Below are positions 17,172 to 24,717 of a stretch of DNA of 64,000 nt, one piece after another. Under the pieces are notes generated by a model. That model did not search any database. It was not told the origin of the DNA and saw only the letters and a program-made list of their open reading frames with translations. This DNA comes from Anaerolineaceae bacterium (lineage in GTDB: Bacteria > Chloroflexota > Anaerolineae > JAAYZQ01): NCBI GenBank assembly GCA_012514775.1, contig JAAYZQ010000353.1:1-64000 (forward strand), written 5' to 3'. Numbering within the stretch: position 1 is the stretch's first letter; each line of letters starts with the position of its first letter. The translations under genes were made by a program, and so were the position numbers.

Positions 17172-19406
17172 ATGAGAGGCAGGTTGTTGGAAGGTAAAGG
17201 GTTACTCGCCGTTATGGCGGGTTTGGTGATTTTGTTTCTGGCTGCCGTCCTGGTGGTCGTCTTGCTGCTAAACAGGCAGGCAACAGCGGGCCGGACGCCT
17301 ATTGAGGATGCATACATCAGCCTGGAGCCGGCAGCCGGCGAAGCAGGCACGATGATCAACGTTACCGGCGGCGGCTGGCAGCCGGGTGAGTCGGTCCTGA
17401 TCTACCTGGTGGAGAGCGGTACGAACAACACCGACGGTGTGGTCTATGCGAACGCCGTGGCCGGCGACGAAGGCCAGATCTCGGCCAGCTTTCCCTATCC
17501 GCAGAGCGAACCCTGGTCCAGGGGCCAGACAGCGGTTGTCCTGGCCATGGGCCTGAGGTCTGGCGACAGCGCCCGCGCCGCCTTCCAGGTGGCGCCCGGC
17601 GCGACCGAGACCGCGGTGCCGCCCACCGAGACACTGTCGCCGACCGACGTACCGCCGACCGACGTGCCGCCGACGGCCATGCCGGAGGCGCCGACGGCCG
17701 TGCCGCCCACGGCGACGCAGGTGCCGCCTACGGCCACCCAGGTACCGCCCACGGCGACGCAGGTGCCGCCCACGGCGACCCAGGTGCCGCCTACGGCGAC
17801 GCGGGTGCCGCCCACGGCCACGCCGGTGCAGATCGTGGACTGGCGGGGCGAGTACTATGACAATCGCGACCTCATCGGGTCGCCGCGGGTGCGGAACGAC
17901 GTCAAGATCGACTTTGACTGGGGCGCCGGCAGCCCGATGCAGGGCATCCCGGCCGACAATTTCTCGGCCCGCTGGACCCGGCGCCTGAACTTTGAGGCGC
18001 GCACCTACCGCTTCTTCCTGCGTGTCGACGATGGGGCGCGGCTGTGGGTCGACGGGCAACTGCTCATCGACGCCTGGGCCGACGGCGCGGTGCGGACTGT
18101 GACGGCGGACCGCACCATGACGGCCGGCCAGCACGACGTGCGGGTGGAGATGTACGAGCGCTCGGGCGATGCGACCATCGCCTTCTGGCGAGAAGTGGTC
18201 GAGTCATACCCGGACTGGAAGGGCGAATACTATAACAACCGTGACCTGGCGGGCAGCCCCGTCCTGGTGCGCAACGACAAGAATGTGGACTTTAACTGGG
18301 GAACGGGGGCGCCAGCCTCCGGCCTGCCGGCCGACAACTTCTCGGCGCGGTGGACGAGGAACGTCGACCTGTCGGCGGGGCTCTACCGCTTCACGGTGCA
18401 GGTGGACGACGGCGTCCGGCTGTGGGTTGACGGCAAGCTGCTCATCGACCGGTGGCACGACGGCACGGCCACCTACACCGCCGACGTGAACCTGTCGGGC
18501 GGGACGCATGCCCTGCGCATGGAGTACTATGAGCACACGGGCGGCGCCATGGCACGACTGTCGTGGGCCAAACAGCAGGCCACCATCACCGACTGGAAGG
18601 GCGAGTACTTTAACAACCCTGACCTGGCGGGCAAGCCCGTCCTGGTGCGCAACGACAAGAATGTGGACTTTGACTGGGGCACGGGGGCGCCGGCCTCCGG
18701 CCTGCCGGCCGACAACTTCTCGGTGCGGTGGACGAGGAACGTCGACTTTGAGAATGGTTACTATCGCTTCTGCGTGCGGGCCGACGATGGCGTCAGCGTC
18801 GAGATGGACGACCAGAAGCCGTTCATCCGCTCGTGGACCGACGGCCACAAGGAGCAGTGTGCAGAGGTGTTCGTGAGCGAGGGCAGGCACAAGGTGCGCG
18901 TGGAGTATTACGAGCGTGGTGCCAATGCCCGGATACACTTCGGTTGGGAGAAGCTGAACCTGACGAGCGTGCCCGACGGCACCTTCCGCCGCCTGGACCT
19001 GCCTGTCTGGACCGAGACGCCGCTGGGCATGGCCATCGACTCGCAACAGGAGTACCAGGCCTTCTTGCTGCGCCAGGGCGTGCACGTGATCGACGGCCAG
19101 AGGGCGCCCGAGGCGCCGGTGCGCTGGGAAGACGAGGTGCTCCTGGGCTACTTTATGGGACAGAGGCCGAAGGAAGGCGTCAGGCTGGAAACGACGCGCA
19201 TCGCGTACAACGGCCAGGTGGTCATCGTCCGGCTGAAGCAGGCGACGTTGACTGCCGATGATCAGGGCACGCCGCCGGCCGCCGGCTCGAGTTGGACCGC
19301 CGCGGTCCGCTGGTCGGCGCTGCCCAAGGGCACCCTGACCTTCCGCTTCTACGACTTGCAGGGCCGCCTGCTCGCCGAGGATACGGCGGTGAATCCCCAC
19401 AAGTAA
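17172..19406 (+). CDS. Surface protein with three PA14 domains
   Basis: A 744-residue protein anchored by one N-terminal helix (~residues 13-35). After an Ig-like region (~40-135) comes a Pro-Thr-Ala linker with six repeats of VPPTATQ, then three tandem PA14 domains (~222-345, 347-473, 474-597), each with the WxGEYYxNxDL opening, FxARWTR core and DDGxRLWVDGxLLID loop. PA14 is a carbohydrate-binding beta-barrel. The C-terminal ~145 residues resemble the PrcB C-terminal domain seen in surface proteins. Likely role: binding glycans outside the cell. ATG 17172 is fixed by GGGAGG (17161-17166). The second and third PA14 copies are nearly identical over long runs, so the array grew by recent duplication. 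Confidence 0.88.
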   Translation: MRGRLLEGKGLLAVMAGLVILFLAAVLVVVLLLNRQATAGRTPIEDAYISLEPAAGEAGTMINVTGGGWQPGESVLIYLVESGTNNTDGVVYANAVAGDEGQISASFPYPQSEPWSRGQTAVVLAMGLRSGDSARAAFQVAPGATETAVPPTETLSPTDVPPTDVPPTAMPEAPTAVPPTATQVPPTATQVPPTATQVPPTATQVPPTATRVPPTATPVQIVDWRGEYYDNRDLIGSPRVRNDVKIDFDWGAGSPMQGIPADNFSARWTRRLNFEARTYRFFLRVDDGARLWVDGQLLIDAWADGAVRTVTADRTMTAGQHDVRVEMYERSGDATIAFWREVVESYPDWKGEYYNNRDLAGSPVLVRNDKNVDFNWGTGAPASGLPADNFSARWTRNVDLSAGLYRFTVQVDDGVRLWVDGKLLIDRWHDGTATYTADVNLSGGTHALRMEYYEHTGGAMARLSWAKQQATITDWKGEYFNNPDLAGKPVLVRNDKNVDFDWGTGAPASGLPADNFSVRWTRNVDFENGYYRFCVRADDGVSVEMDDQKPFIRSWTDGHKEQCAEVFVSEGRHKVRVEYYERGANARIHFGWEKLNLTSVPDGTFRRLDLPVWTETPLGMAIDSQQEYQAFLLRQGVHVIDGQRAPEAPVRWEDEVLLGYFMGQRPKEGVRLETTRIAYNGQVVIVRLKQATLTADDQGTPPAAGSSWTAAVRWSALPKGTLTFRFYDLQGRLLAEDTAVNPHK
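17700..17825 (+). repeat. Six tandem 21-bp coding repeats (Pro-Thr-Ala linker)
   Basis: Six units of 21 bases encode VPPTATQ or close variants in the linker of the PA14 protein. Third-position differences between units (for example ACG/ACC, GTG/GTA) show an older repeat kept for the peptide. Length polymorphism between strains is likely. Confidence 0.85.
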
Positions 19407-19442
19407 CGGCTTGCCGGGGAAGCAGCCCGCGGAGGGATAAAG

Positions 19443-19475
19443 ACGAGGGGCCAGCCAATTTGGCTGGCCCCTCGT
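19443..19475. terminator. Bidirectional terminator between convergent genes
   Basis: Sixteen-base arms (19443-19458 and 19460-19475) around a TTGGC/GCCAA centre form a very stable hairpin between the PA14 gene and the ABC-F gene. On the minus strand the stem is followed by CTTTATC, so it best serves the ABC-F transcript; on the plus strand the tail is poor. Confidence 0.65.
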
Positions 19476-19497
19476 GCTGTCGGGCGACCGGTCCGGG

Positions 19498-21168
19498 TCA
19501 TCGGGCCCGGCGGGCCTTCTCGGCGGCATAGTAGCTATAGTCGCCGGGGTAGCTGGTCAGCGCCCCCTCCTCCAGCTCGACGACGCGGTCGATCACGCGG
19601 TCCAGGAAGTAGCGATCGTGGGAGATGACCAGCACCGTGCCCTCGAATTCGTCCAGTGCATTCTCCAGGACCTCGCAGGAGGGCAGGTCCAGGTTGTTGG
19701 TCGGCTCGTCGAGGAGGAGCAGGTTCGCGCCGGAGAGCATCAGCCTGGCCAGTTGCAGGCGGCTCCTCTCTCCGCCCGACAGCTCGCTCACCTTCTTGCG
19801 AGCCATCTGGTAGGGAAACAGGAAGCGCCCCAGGAAGCTCACGGCCTGCTCTTCGTACATGGCCTTGACCTGGCGCACCTCTTCGACCAGGGTCTTGTTG
19901 GGGTCCAGGGTCTCGTGCTCCTGGGCATAGTACCCGACGACGACGCTGGGGCCGACCTTGATGGTGCCCGCCGTGGGCGTCTCCAGGCCCAGGATGCAGC
20001 GAAGGAGCACGCTCTTGCCCGTGCCGTTGGCCCCCAGGAGGCCCACTCGCTCCCCATGCCACAGGAGCAGGTCCAGCCCGGCGAGGACGATCTGCTCGTC
20101 TCCGTCACCCTTGGCCGGGAAGACCTTGTCCAGGCCCGCCACCTCCACCACCTTGTGCGATCCGCGCCAGCCGTTCAGCTCCAGGGCCATGCGCCGCCGT
20201 TCCAGCACCGGCTTCTCGACGCGATCCATGCGCTCCAGCATCTTTTTCCGGCTGCGGGCCTGGCGGATGTGCCTCTCATCGACGACCATGCTGGCCCAGA
20301 GCTCGAAGCGGGCGATGGCCGCTTCGATGCGGGCGATCTCTTTTTGCTGCGCCTCGTACATCTGCTGCTGGCGCAACAATCGAAGCTGCTTTTCCACGGC
20401 ATAGGCCGAGTAGTTGCCTTCGTACTGCGCCAGACGGTGATCCTCGACCTCGACGACCGTGGTGACCACCTCGTCCAGGAGATAGCGGTCGTGGGAGACC
20501 AGGACCACCGTGCCTGGAAAGCCGGCGATCAAGCTCGCCAGGAAGGCCTTGCCTTCCAGGTCCAGGTGATTGTCGGGCTCGTCCAGGAGCAACACGCTGG
20601 CGCTCGACGGCTCGGAACCGGCGGCCAGCAGCTTGGCCAGGCCCACCAGCTTTTTCTGGCCGCCCGAGAGGGCGCTCACTGGCAGATCCAGGACGCCCTC
20701 GGGCAGGCCTAGCATGTGCAGCGCCTCGCGGGCGCGGCTCTCGTGGCGATAGCCGTCGAGGCGCTCGAACTCGGCCTCGGCCCGGGCGTGGGCTGCCAGA
20801 ACGCGCTCCAGGGCGGCGTTGTCGCCATAGACGGCCGGGTCGGCCATGCGCGCCTCGAGCCGGCGCAGCTCGTCCTCGGCGCGCACCACGTCGGCCGAGG
20901 CACTCATCACCTCCTGCCAGACGGTGCGGGCCGGGTCGAGGTCCGGCTCCTGGGCCAGGTAGCCGATGGCCGCGTCCCTGGCGCGGAAGACAAAGCCCCC
21001 GTCGGGCCTGACCAGGCCGGCGATGATGCGCAGCAGCGTCGACTTGCCGGCGCCATTGGCACCCACCAGGCCGATCTTCTGGCCGGCGTGGATCTCCCAG
21101 CTCGCTCCGTCCAGCACGAGCTGCGTGGCGTAATGATGTTTGACGTTGTCCAGGTTGACAATGATCAC
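19498..21168 (-). CDS. ABC-F family ATPase, attenuator-controlled
   Basis: A 556-residue protein with two fused ATP-binding domains and no membrane segment: Walker A GANGAGKST (~residue 36), signature LSGGQKK, Walker B LLLDEPDNHLD; then a charged linker (~residues 245-320, LRLLRQQQMYEAQQKEIARIE) and a second domain with GANGTGKSV, LSGGERSR and LLLDEPTNNLD. ABC-F proteins bind the ribosomal E site; some relieve stalling and some give resistance to ribosome-targeting antibiotics. GTG 21168 follows GGGAGG by seven bases. The 5-prime leader holds a small open frame, an antiterminator and a terminator, the layout of antibiotic-inducible ABC-F genes. Resistance is therefore a reasonable inference, but a housekeeping ribosome-rescue role is not excluded. 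Confidence 0.93.
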   Translation of the reverse strand: MIIVNLDNVKHHYATQLVLDGASWEIHAGQKIGLVGANGAGKSTLLRIIAGLVRPDGGFVFRARDAAIGYLAQEPDLDPARTVWQEVMSASADVVRAEDELRRLEARMADPAVYGDNAALERVLAAHARAEAEFERLDGYRHESRAREALHMLGLPEGVLDLPVSALSGGQKKLVGLAKLLAAGSEPSSASVLLLDEPDNHLDLEGKAFLASLIAGFPGTVVLVSHDRYLLDEVVTTVVEVEDHRLAQYEGNYSAYAVEKQLRLLRQQQMYEAQQKEIARIEAAIARFELWASMVVDERHIRQARSRKKMLERMDRVEKPVLERRRMALELNGWRGSHKVVEVAGLDKVFPAKGDGDEQIVLAGLDLLLWHGERVGLLGANGTGKSVLLRCILGLETPTAGTIKVGPSVVVGYYAQEHETLDPNKTLVEEVRQVKAMYEEQAVSFLGRFLFPYQMARKKVSELSGGERSRLQLARLMLSGANLLLLDEPTNNLDLPSCEVLENALDEFEGTVLVISHDRYFLDRVIDRVVELEEGALTSYPGDYSYYAAEKARRAR

Positions 21169-21262
21169 GATCCTACCTCCCGGTCAAGTTGGCGGAGGAG
21201 CGGGCTCCCCCACCTGCTGGCAGGCTGTGGGTCGGCTCGCGCCCGCGGCAGGGGGTAGGTGC

Positions 21263-21298
21263 AAAAAAAGGCCGTGGACGCGAGTGCGCCCACGGCCT
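21263..21298 (-). terminator. Attenuator terminator in the ABC-F leader
   Basis: Read on the minus strand, AGGCCGTGG (21298-21290) pairs with CCACGGCCT (21277-21269), extended inward by four more pairs to a four-base loop, and is followed by seven T (21269-21263). It lies 94 bases before the ABC-F start. GGGCGCACT within its 5-prime arm and loop (21291-21283) is the exact complement of AGTGCGCCC (21331-21323) at the end of the leader frame, giving a competing antiterminator of nine pairs. Confidence 0.85.
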
Positions 21299-21319
21299 GA
21301 CGTTACATAATATCCAGGG

Positions 21320-21412
21320 TCAGGGCGCACTTTTCCCATCGACGTCCTGGCCAGAGTAGCCCATGCCACTCGCAAGGCTCAATTGGGTGCGTCCTGCGCA
21401 AATGAAAACCAC
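21320..21412 (-). CDS. Leader peptide of the ABC-F attenuator (30 codons)
   Basis: A 30-codon frame starting GTG (21412), eight bases after a perfect AGGAGG (21426-21421), and ending TGA (21322-21320). The peptide begins MVFICAGRTQ and ends DGKSAP. Its last codons contain the 5-prime half of the antiterminator, so a ribosome finishing translation hides that half and lets the terminator fold; a ribosome stalled early leaves it free. This fits ribosome-mediated control. It has no similarity I recognise to known leader peptides, as usual for these. Confidence 0.7.
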   Translation of the reverse strand: MVFICAGRTQLSLASGMGYSGQDVDGKSAP

Positions 21413-21435
21413 GGAACAACCCTCCTACGCCGCGC

Positions 21436-21464
21436 ATTGTACGCCGTTTTGCCGGCGTTGTCAA
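21436..21464 (-). promoter_or_regulatory. Promoter of the ABC-F leader transcript
   Basis: Perfect -35 TTGACA (21464-21459), a 17-base spacer and TACAAT (21441-21436) on the minus strand. Transcription would start near 21429, just before the leader peptide's ribosome site, giving a leader of about 260 bases. Confidence 0.8.
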
Positions 21465-21594
21465 TTGGGGTCCAGGGCGAGGCGCGCTGAGAGCCGCCGG
21501 CACACGCCTGTTCCAGATCGCTACCTCGCCGCCTGGTGGCGGACCTGGGCGGGATGCCGGCCTGGCAGCAGCCCGGCCGTTGCTGCTGCACAGC

Positions 21595-21623
21595 TTGGCA
21601 GTTGGGCAGCTCTGTGGTAGAAT
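21595..21623 (+). promoter_or_regulatory. Promoter of the YchF-like gene
   Basis: TTGGCA (21595-21600), a 17-base spacer and TAGAAT (21618-21623) with TGTGG directly before the -10. Confidence 0.65.
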
Positions 21624-21632
21624 GCGCGTGGG

Positions 21633-21657
21633 CAAAGCGACCTACGGGGTCGCTTTG
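21633..21657 (+). promoter_or_regulatory. 5-prime hairpin in the YchF-like mRNA
   Basis: Ten-base arms CAAAGCGACC (21633-21642) and GGTCGCTTTG (21648-21657) with a five-base loop lie at the very start of the predicted transcript. A T/C-rich run follows (TCTTCTGTTTG). It may stabilise the mRNA or act as a weak attenuator. Confidence 0.5.
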
Positions 21658-21684
21658 TCTTCTGTTTGTGGAGGAATGAAAGAG

Positions 21685-22773
21685 ATGCACATCGGGATCA
21701 TCGGTCTGCCCAACAGCACCAAGACCACGATCTTTAACGCCCTGACGCACAGCCAGGTGGAGACGGCGCGCTACAGCACCGGCCAGGTGGAGATCCACAC
21801 GGCGACAGTGCGCGTGCCCGATCCGCGGGTAGACCGGCTGGCGGCCATGTTTCGCCCGCGCAAGACGACCTGGGCCCAGATCCAGTACAACGACATCGGC
21901 GGGCTGCGGGTGGGCATCGGCCGGGAGGGCGGCCTGGGCGGCCCGCTGCTCAACGCCGTGGCCCAGAACGACGCCTTCTTGCACGTGGTCCGGGCCTTTC
22001 AGGACGAAGGGGTGCCCCATCCCAACGGCGGGGTGGATCCGGCCCACGACCTGGAGGCCATGGATTTTGAGTTGCTCTTCTCGGACCTGGTCATCGTCGA
22101 GCGCAGCCTGGAACGGCTGGCGGGCCAGCTCGCAAAGAAAAAGGTCTATCCTGAGCGGCAGGCCGACGAAGCGCTGCTGGCTCTGTTGCTGCGCTTCAAG
22201 GAGACGCTGGAGCGAGAAACGCCGCTCCGCGACCTTGATCTGACCCCGGAAGAGTTGGTGGCGGCCCGCGGTTACCGCTTCCTCACGCAAAAGCCCGTCC
22301 TGGTGGTGCTGAACGTCGGCGACCAGGGCAGCGACGACCCGGCGGACTATGTGTCCTACCGGCACCGCCGCGCGGAGGTCATCTGCCTGCGCGGCGGGCT
22401 GGAGATGGAGATCGCCCAACTGGACGCGGCGGAGGCGGCGCTCTTCCTGGCCGAATATGGCATCCCCGAGCCGGGGCTGCACCGCATGATTCGCCTCAGC
22501 CACTCCCTCCTTGGCCTGCAATCGTTCTTTACCGTTGGGGAGGACGAGGTGCGGAGCTGGACGGTGCCCGTGGGCGCCACGGCTGTGGAGGCCGCGGGCG
22601 CCATCCACAGCGACCTGGCGCGGGGCTTTATCCGCACCGAGGTGGTCAGCTACGACGACCTGGTGGCCGCCGGCTCGCTGGACGCCGCCCGGAAGCAGGG
22701 CACCGTTCGCTTGCAGGGCCGCGACTATGTCGTCAAGGACGGCGACATCCTCAACATCCGCTTTAACGTCTGA
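21685..22773 (+). CDS. Divergent YchF/OLA1-like nucleotide-binding protein
   Basis: A 362-residue relative of the ribosome-associated ATPase YchF. The C-terminal TGS domain is well kept: RSWTVPVGATAVEAAG, FIRTEVVSYDDL and the ending VKDGDILNIRFNV. The N-terminal G domain is altered: the P-loop reads GLPNSTKTT where the family has GLPNVGKST, the G3 region reads YNDIGGL instead of DIAGL, and the specificity motif reads NVGD instead of NVNE. ATG 21685 is chosen because the earlier ATG 21676 sits against GGAGG. Either a paralogue with changed nucleotide use or a pseudo-ATPase. It diverges from the ABC-F gene, another ribosome-linked ATPase. Confidence 0.82.
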   Translation: MHIGIIGLPNSTKTTIFNALTHSQVETARYSTGQVEIHTATVRVPDPRVDRLAAMFRPRKTTWAQIQYNDIGGLRVGIGREGGLGGPLLNAVAQNDAFLHVVRAFQDEGVPHPNGGVDPAHDLEAMDFELLFSDLVIVERSLERLAGQLAKKKVYPERQADEALLALLLRFKETLERETPLRDLDLTPEELVAARGYRFLTQKPVLVVLNVGDQGSDDPADYVSYRHRRAEVICLRGGLEMEIAQLDAAEAALFLAEYGIPEPGLHRMIRLSHSLLGLQSFFTVGEDEVRSWTVPVGATAVEAAGAIHSDLARGFIRTEVVSYDDLVAAGSLDAARKQGTVRLQGRDYVVKDGDILNIRFNV

Positions 22774-22788
22774 CGTCGCCGCACGGCG

Positions 22789-22817
22789 TTGCGCCTGCGC
22801 CGTTCCTGTGGTACAAT
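22789..22817 (+). promoter_or_regulatory. Promoter of the beta-lactamase-fold lipoprotein gene
   Basis: TTGCGC (22789-22794), a 17-base spacer and TACAAT (22812-22817), again with TGTGG before the -10. An AAGGAGG (22827-22833) follows. Confidence 0.55.
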
Positions 22818-22843
22818 GCGGCCGGTAAGGAGGCCTGTGGAGA

Positions 22844-24361
22844 TTGAGCCTGGGAAATAAGGTAGAGCGCGCCGCGTGGGCGGTGCTCATCCTGGCGTTG
22901 TGCCTGTCGCTGGCCGGGTGTGGCCCGCTGCCGGGCAGGAGCACGTCGGGGGGAGATGGCGCCAGCCTGGAAAAGGCGCTGCAGCCCCTGGTAGACGAGT
23001 GGCGAACGGAGAACGGCGTGCCCGGCGTGGCCATGGTCGTCTCACCCCGGGAGGGCGATCCGGTCACCCTCGCGGCGGGCATCGCCGACCTGGAGACCGA
23101 GAAGCGCATGACCGGCAAAGAGCTTTTTGACGCGGGCACCATTACCCAGACCTTTGTGGCCGCGGCGCTGCTGCAGCTCGCCGACGAGGGCAAACTGGAG
23201 CTGGACGCCCTCGTAGGCGAATATCTGCCCGCCTTTCCTCCAGGCGCTGCCATCACCGTTCGCCAGCTCCTGTCGCATACCAGCGGCCTGCCCGAGCTGC
23301 GGAACGATCCCGAGACCCTGGAGGCTTTCTTTCGTGATCCCGGCCGGCGCTGGAGCCTGGTGGAGCTGCTGGACCTGGCCGCCGCCATGCCCGCCTATTT
23401 CGAGCCCGGCACGTCCTTCCGCGACACCGACACCGATTACATCGTCGCCGCCGCCATCCTGGAAGCGGTGACCGGCTCGGACCTGGCCACCGAGCTTCGG
23501 GAGCGCTTCTTCGAGCCGCTGGGCTTGAAGGACACCTTTGTGGCCGGGCTGGAGGAAATGCGGCGGCCCTACGTGAGCGGATACCTGGCCTGCGGCCACG
23601 AGCTGGCCGCCACCATCCAGGCTTTCCACGGCGACCGGGTCTTTTGCCAGTGGGGCGGGCTCGACCTGGACAGGATGACCAAGTACCAGGAGGCGACCTT
23701 TAACACCGGCGCGTCCGGCGTCGTCTCCAGCGCCACGGACCTCCTTCGCTGGGCGCGGGCCCTGTACGCCGGGCAGGTGCTCAGCGCCGCGGCGCAGCAA
23801 GAGATGTTCACCTTTGACGCCGCCCGCAGCAGCCACGGCCTGGGCGCCATGCACTTCATGCCGCCCACGGGCGAAGTGGCGTGGGGACATACGGGCCGCG
23901 CTCTGGGGGTCGAGTCGATCCTGCTCTACAGCCCCGCCCGCGATGTGGCCCTGCTGGCCTTTTCCAACGCCGGCGATGTGGGCAACCTGACCTACCTGAC
24001 CGACAGCGTCCTGGACGTCCTGGCGGGGATGGAGACCGCCGAGGGCCCCGCCGAGAGGAGCCTCGACGAGCTGATGGCCGATCTGCAAGACGCGGACCCG
24101 GCCGCGCGGCGCGAGGCCGCGACGGTCCTGGGGCGCATGGGCGCCGGGGCGGCGAGCGCCGCCCCCACCCTCGTCCAGCTTCTGGCCGAGGACCCCGACT
24201 GGCAGGTGCGCCAGGCGATCGCCACGGCCCTGGGCTCCATTGGTCCGGCGAGCCTGGTGGCCGAACCCCTCAGAAACGCAGCCCTGAACGACCCCCACGA
24301 TCGGGTGCAGTGGGCGGCCCAGTTAGCCCTCAGCTCTCTGTCCGGCGGGCCGGAGCAGTAG
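22844..24361 (+). CDS. Beta-lactamase-fold lipoprotein with HEAT repeats, catalytic motifs lost
   Basis: A 505-residue lipoprotein: a signal peptide ends in the lipobox LAGC (~residue 25), then a serine beta-lactamase/class C-like fold (~45-390), then HEAT-like repeats (AARREAATVLGRMGAGAA, WQVRQAIATALGSIG) to the end. The expected SxxK nucleophile motif reads TITQ (~99-102, in DAGTITQTFVAAALLQLADE), so both the nucleophile Ser and the general-base Lys are gone. The YxN motif is also not recognisable, while the HTG motif (~347) survives. It is probably a binding or scaffold protein on the outer face, not a hydrolase. Start TTG 22844 follows AAGGAGG by ten bases; no ATG or GTG in this frame fits better. 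Confidence 0.82.
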   Translation: MSLGNKVERAAWAVLILALCLSLAGCGPLPGRSTSGGDGASLEKALQPLVDEWRTENGVPGVAMVVSPREGDPVTLAAGIADLETEKRMTGKELFDAGTITQTFVAAALLQLADEGKLELDALVGEYLPAFPPGAAITVRQLLSHTSGLPELRNDPETLEAFFRDPGRRWSLVELLDLAAAMPAYFEPGTSFRDTDTDYIVAAAILEAVTGSDLATELRERFFEPLGLKDTFVAGLEEMRRPYVSGYLACGHELAATIQAFHGDRVFCQWGGLDLDRMTKYQEATFNTGASGVVSSATDLLRWARALYAGQVLSAAAQQEMFTFDAARSSHGLGAMHFMPPTGEVAWGHTGRALGVESILLYSPARDVALLAFSNAGDVGNLTYLTDSVLDVLAGMETAEGPAERSLDELMADLQDADPAARREAATVLGRMGAGAASAAPTLVQLLAEDPDWQVRQAIATALGSIGPASLVAEPLRNAALNDPHDRVQWAAQLALSSLSGGPEQ

Positions 24362-24370
24362 CCCAGGCAA

Positions 24371-24590
24371 AACGAAAAAGGCCTCTGAAGTCGTGGGAAC
24401 CTCAGAGGCCTGATCGGGGACCGTTGCATCGCAGCACGCATGCCGGACGGTGGTTGCGGTTCAAGTCGCGGTCCAGGTTGCTGTTGGCGCCAGTAGAACA
24501 GGTCCGGATGATGAGGCACAGGGTGATGAGTTAGAAGTCCAGGTGTATCCGACAACGCGCTTTTATGCTGTGCAACCGTCTGCACCCTAC
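24371..24590 (-). ncRNA. Candidate small RNA (~200 bases)
   Basis: A minus-strand TACAAT (24602-24597) preceded by TGTGC, and the intrinsic terminator at 24411-24379, bracket a ~200-base interval with no convincing protein frame. The -35 is poor (TTGTCA at 24622-24617 is only 14 bases away), so the promoter relies on the extended -10. The interval is AT-richer than its neighbours. This is a position-based candidate only. Confidence 0.3.
24379..24411 (-). terminator. Minus-strand intrinsic terminator
   Basis: A ten-bp stem AGGCCTCTGA / TCAGAGGCCT (24379-24388 with 24402-24411) with a 13-base loop. Read on the minus strand it is followed by TTTTTCGTTTT (24379-24369). It ends transcription coming from the right; the nearest minus-strand gene stops 300 bases away, so it may belong to a shorter transcript in the gap. 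Confidence 0.7.
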
Positions 24591-24717
24591 TTGTACATTG
24601 TAGCACAAAAGCGGGTTGACAACCGATGGGAATGGTTTGATCTTGTGGTGCAAGAGTGGCAAAAGTTGGGTACGGGGAAAGCCGACGCGGCGGCGTGGGA
24701 AAGTTACGAGTTAGAGA
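24412..24717. other. Intergenic region, possible gene remnant
   Basis: Between convergent genes. A plus-strand open frame (24450-24863) has a stretch with ordinary protein composition (YLYIVAQKRVDNRWEWFD) but no ribosome site, and it runs antisense into the GAF gene. I regard it as a remnant or chance frame. Confidence 0.35.

Noticed and set aside
17700..17825. Evenly spaced repeats resembling a small CRISPR array
   Set aside because: Units are contiguous 21-base codon repeats in frame, with no spacers and no cas genes.
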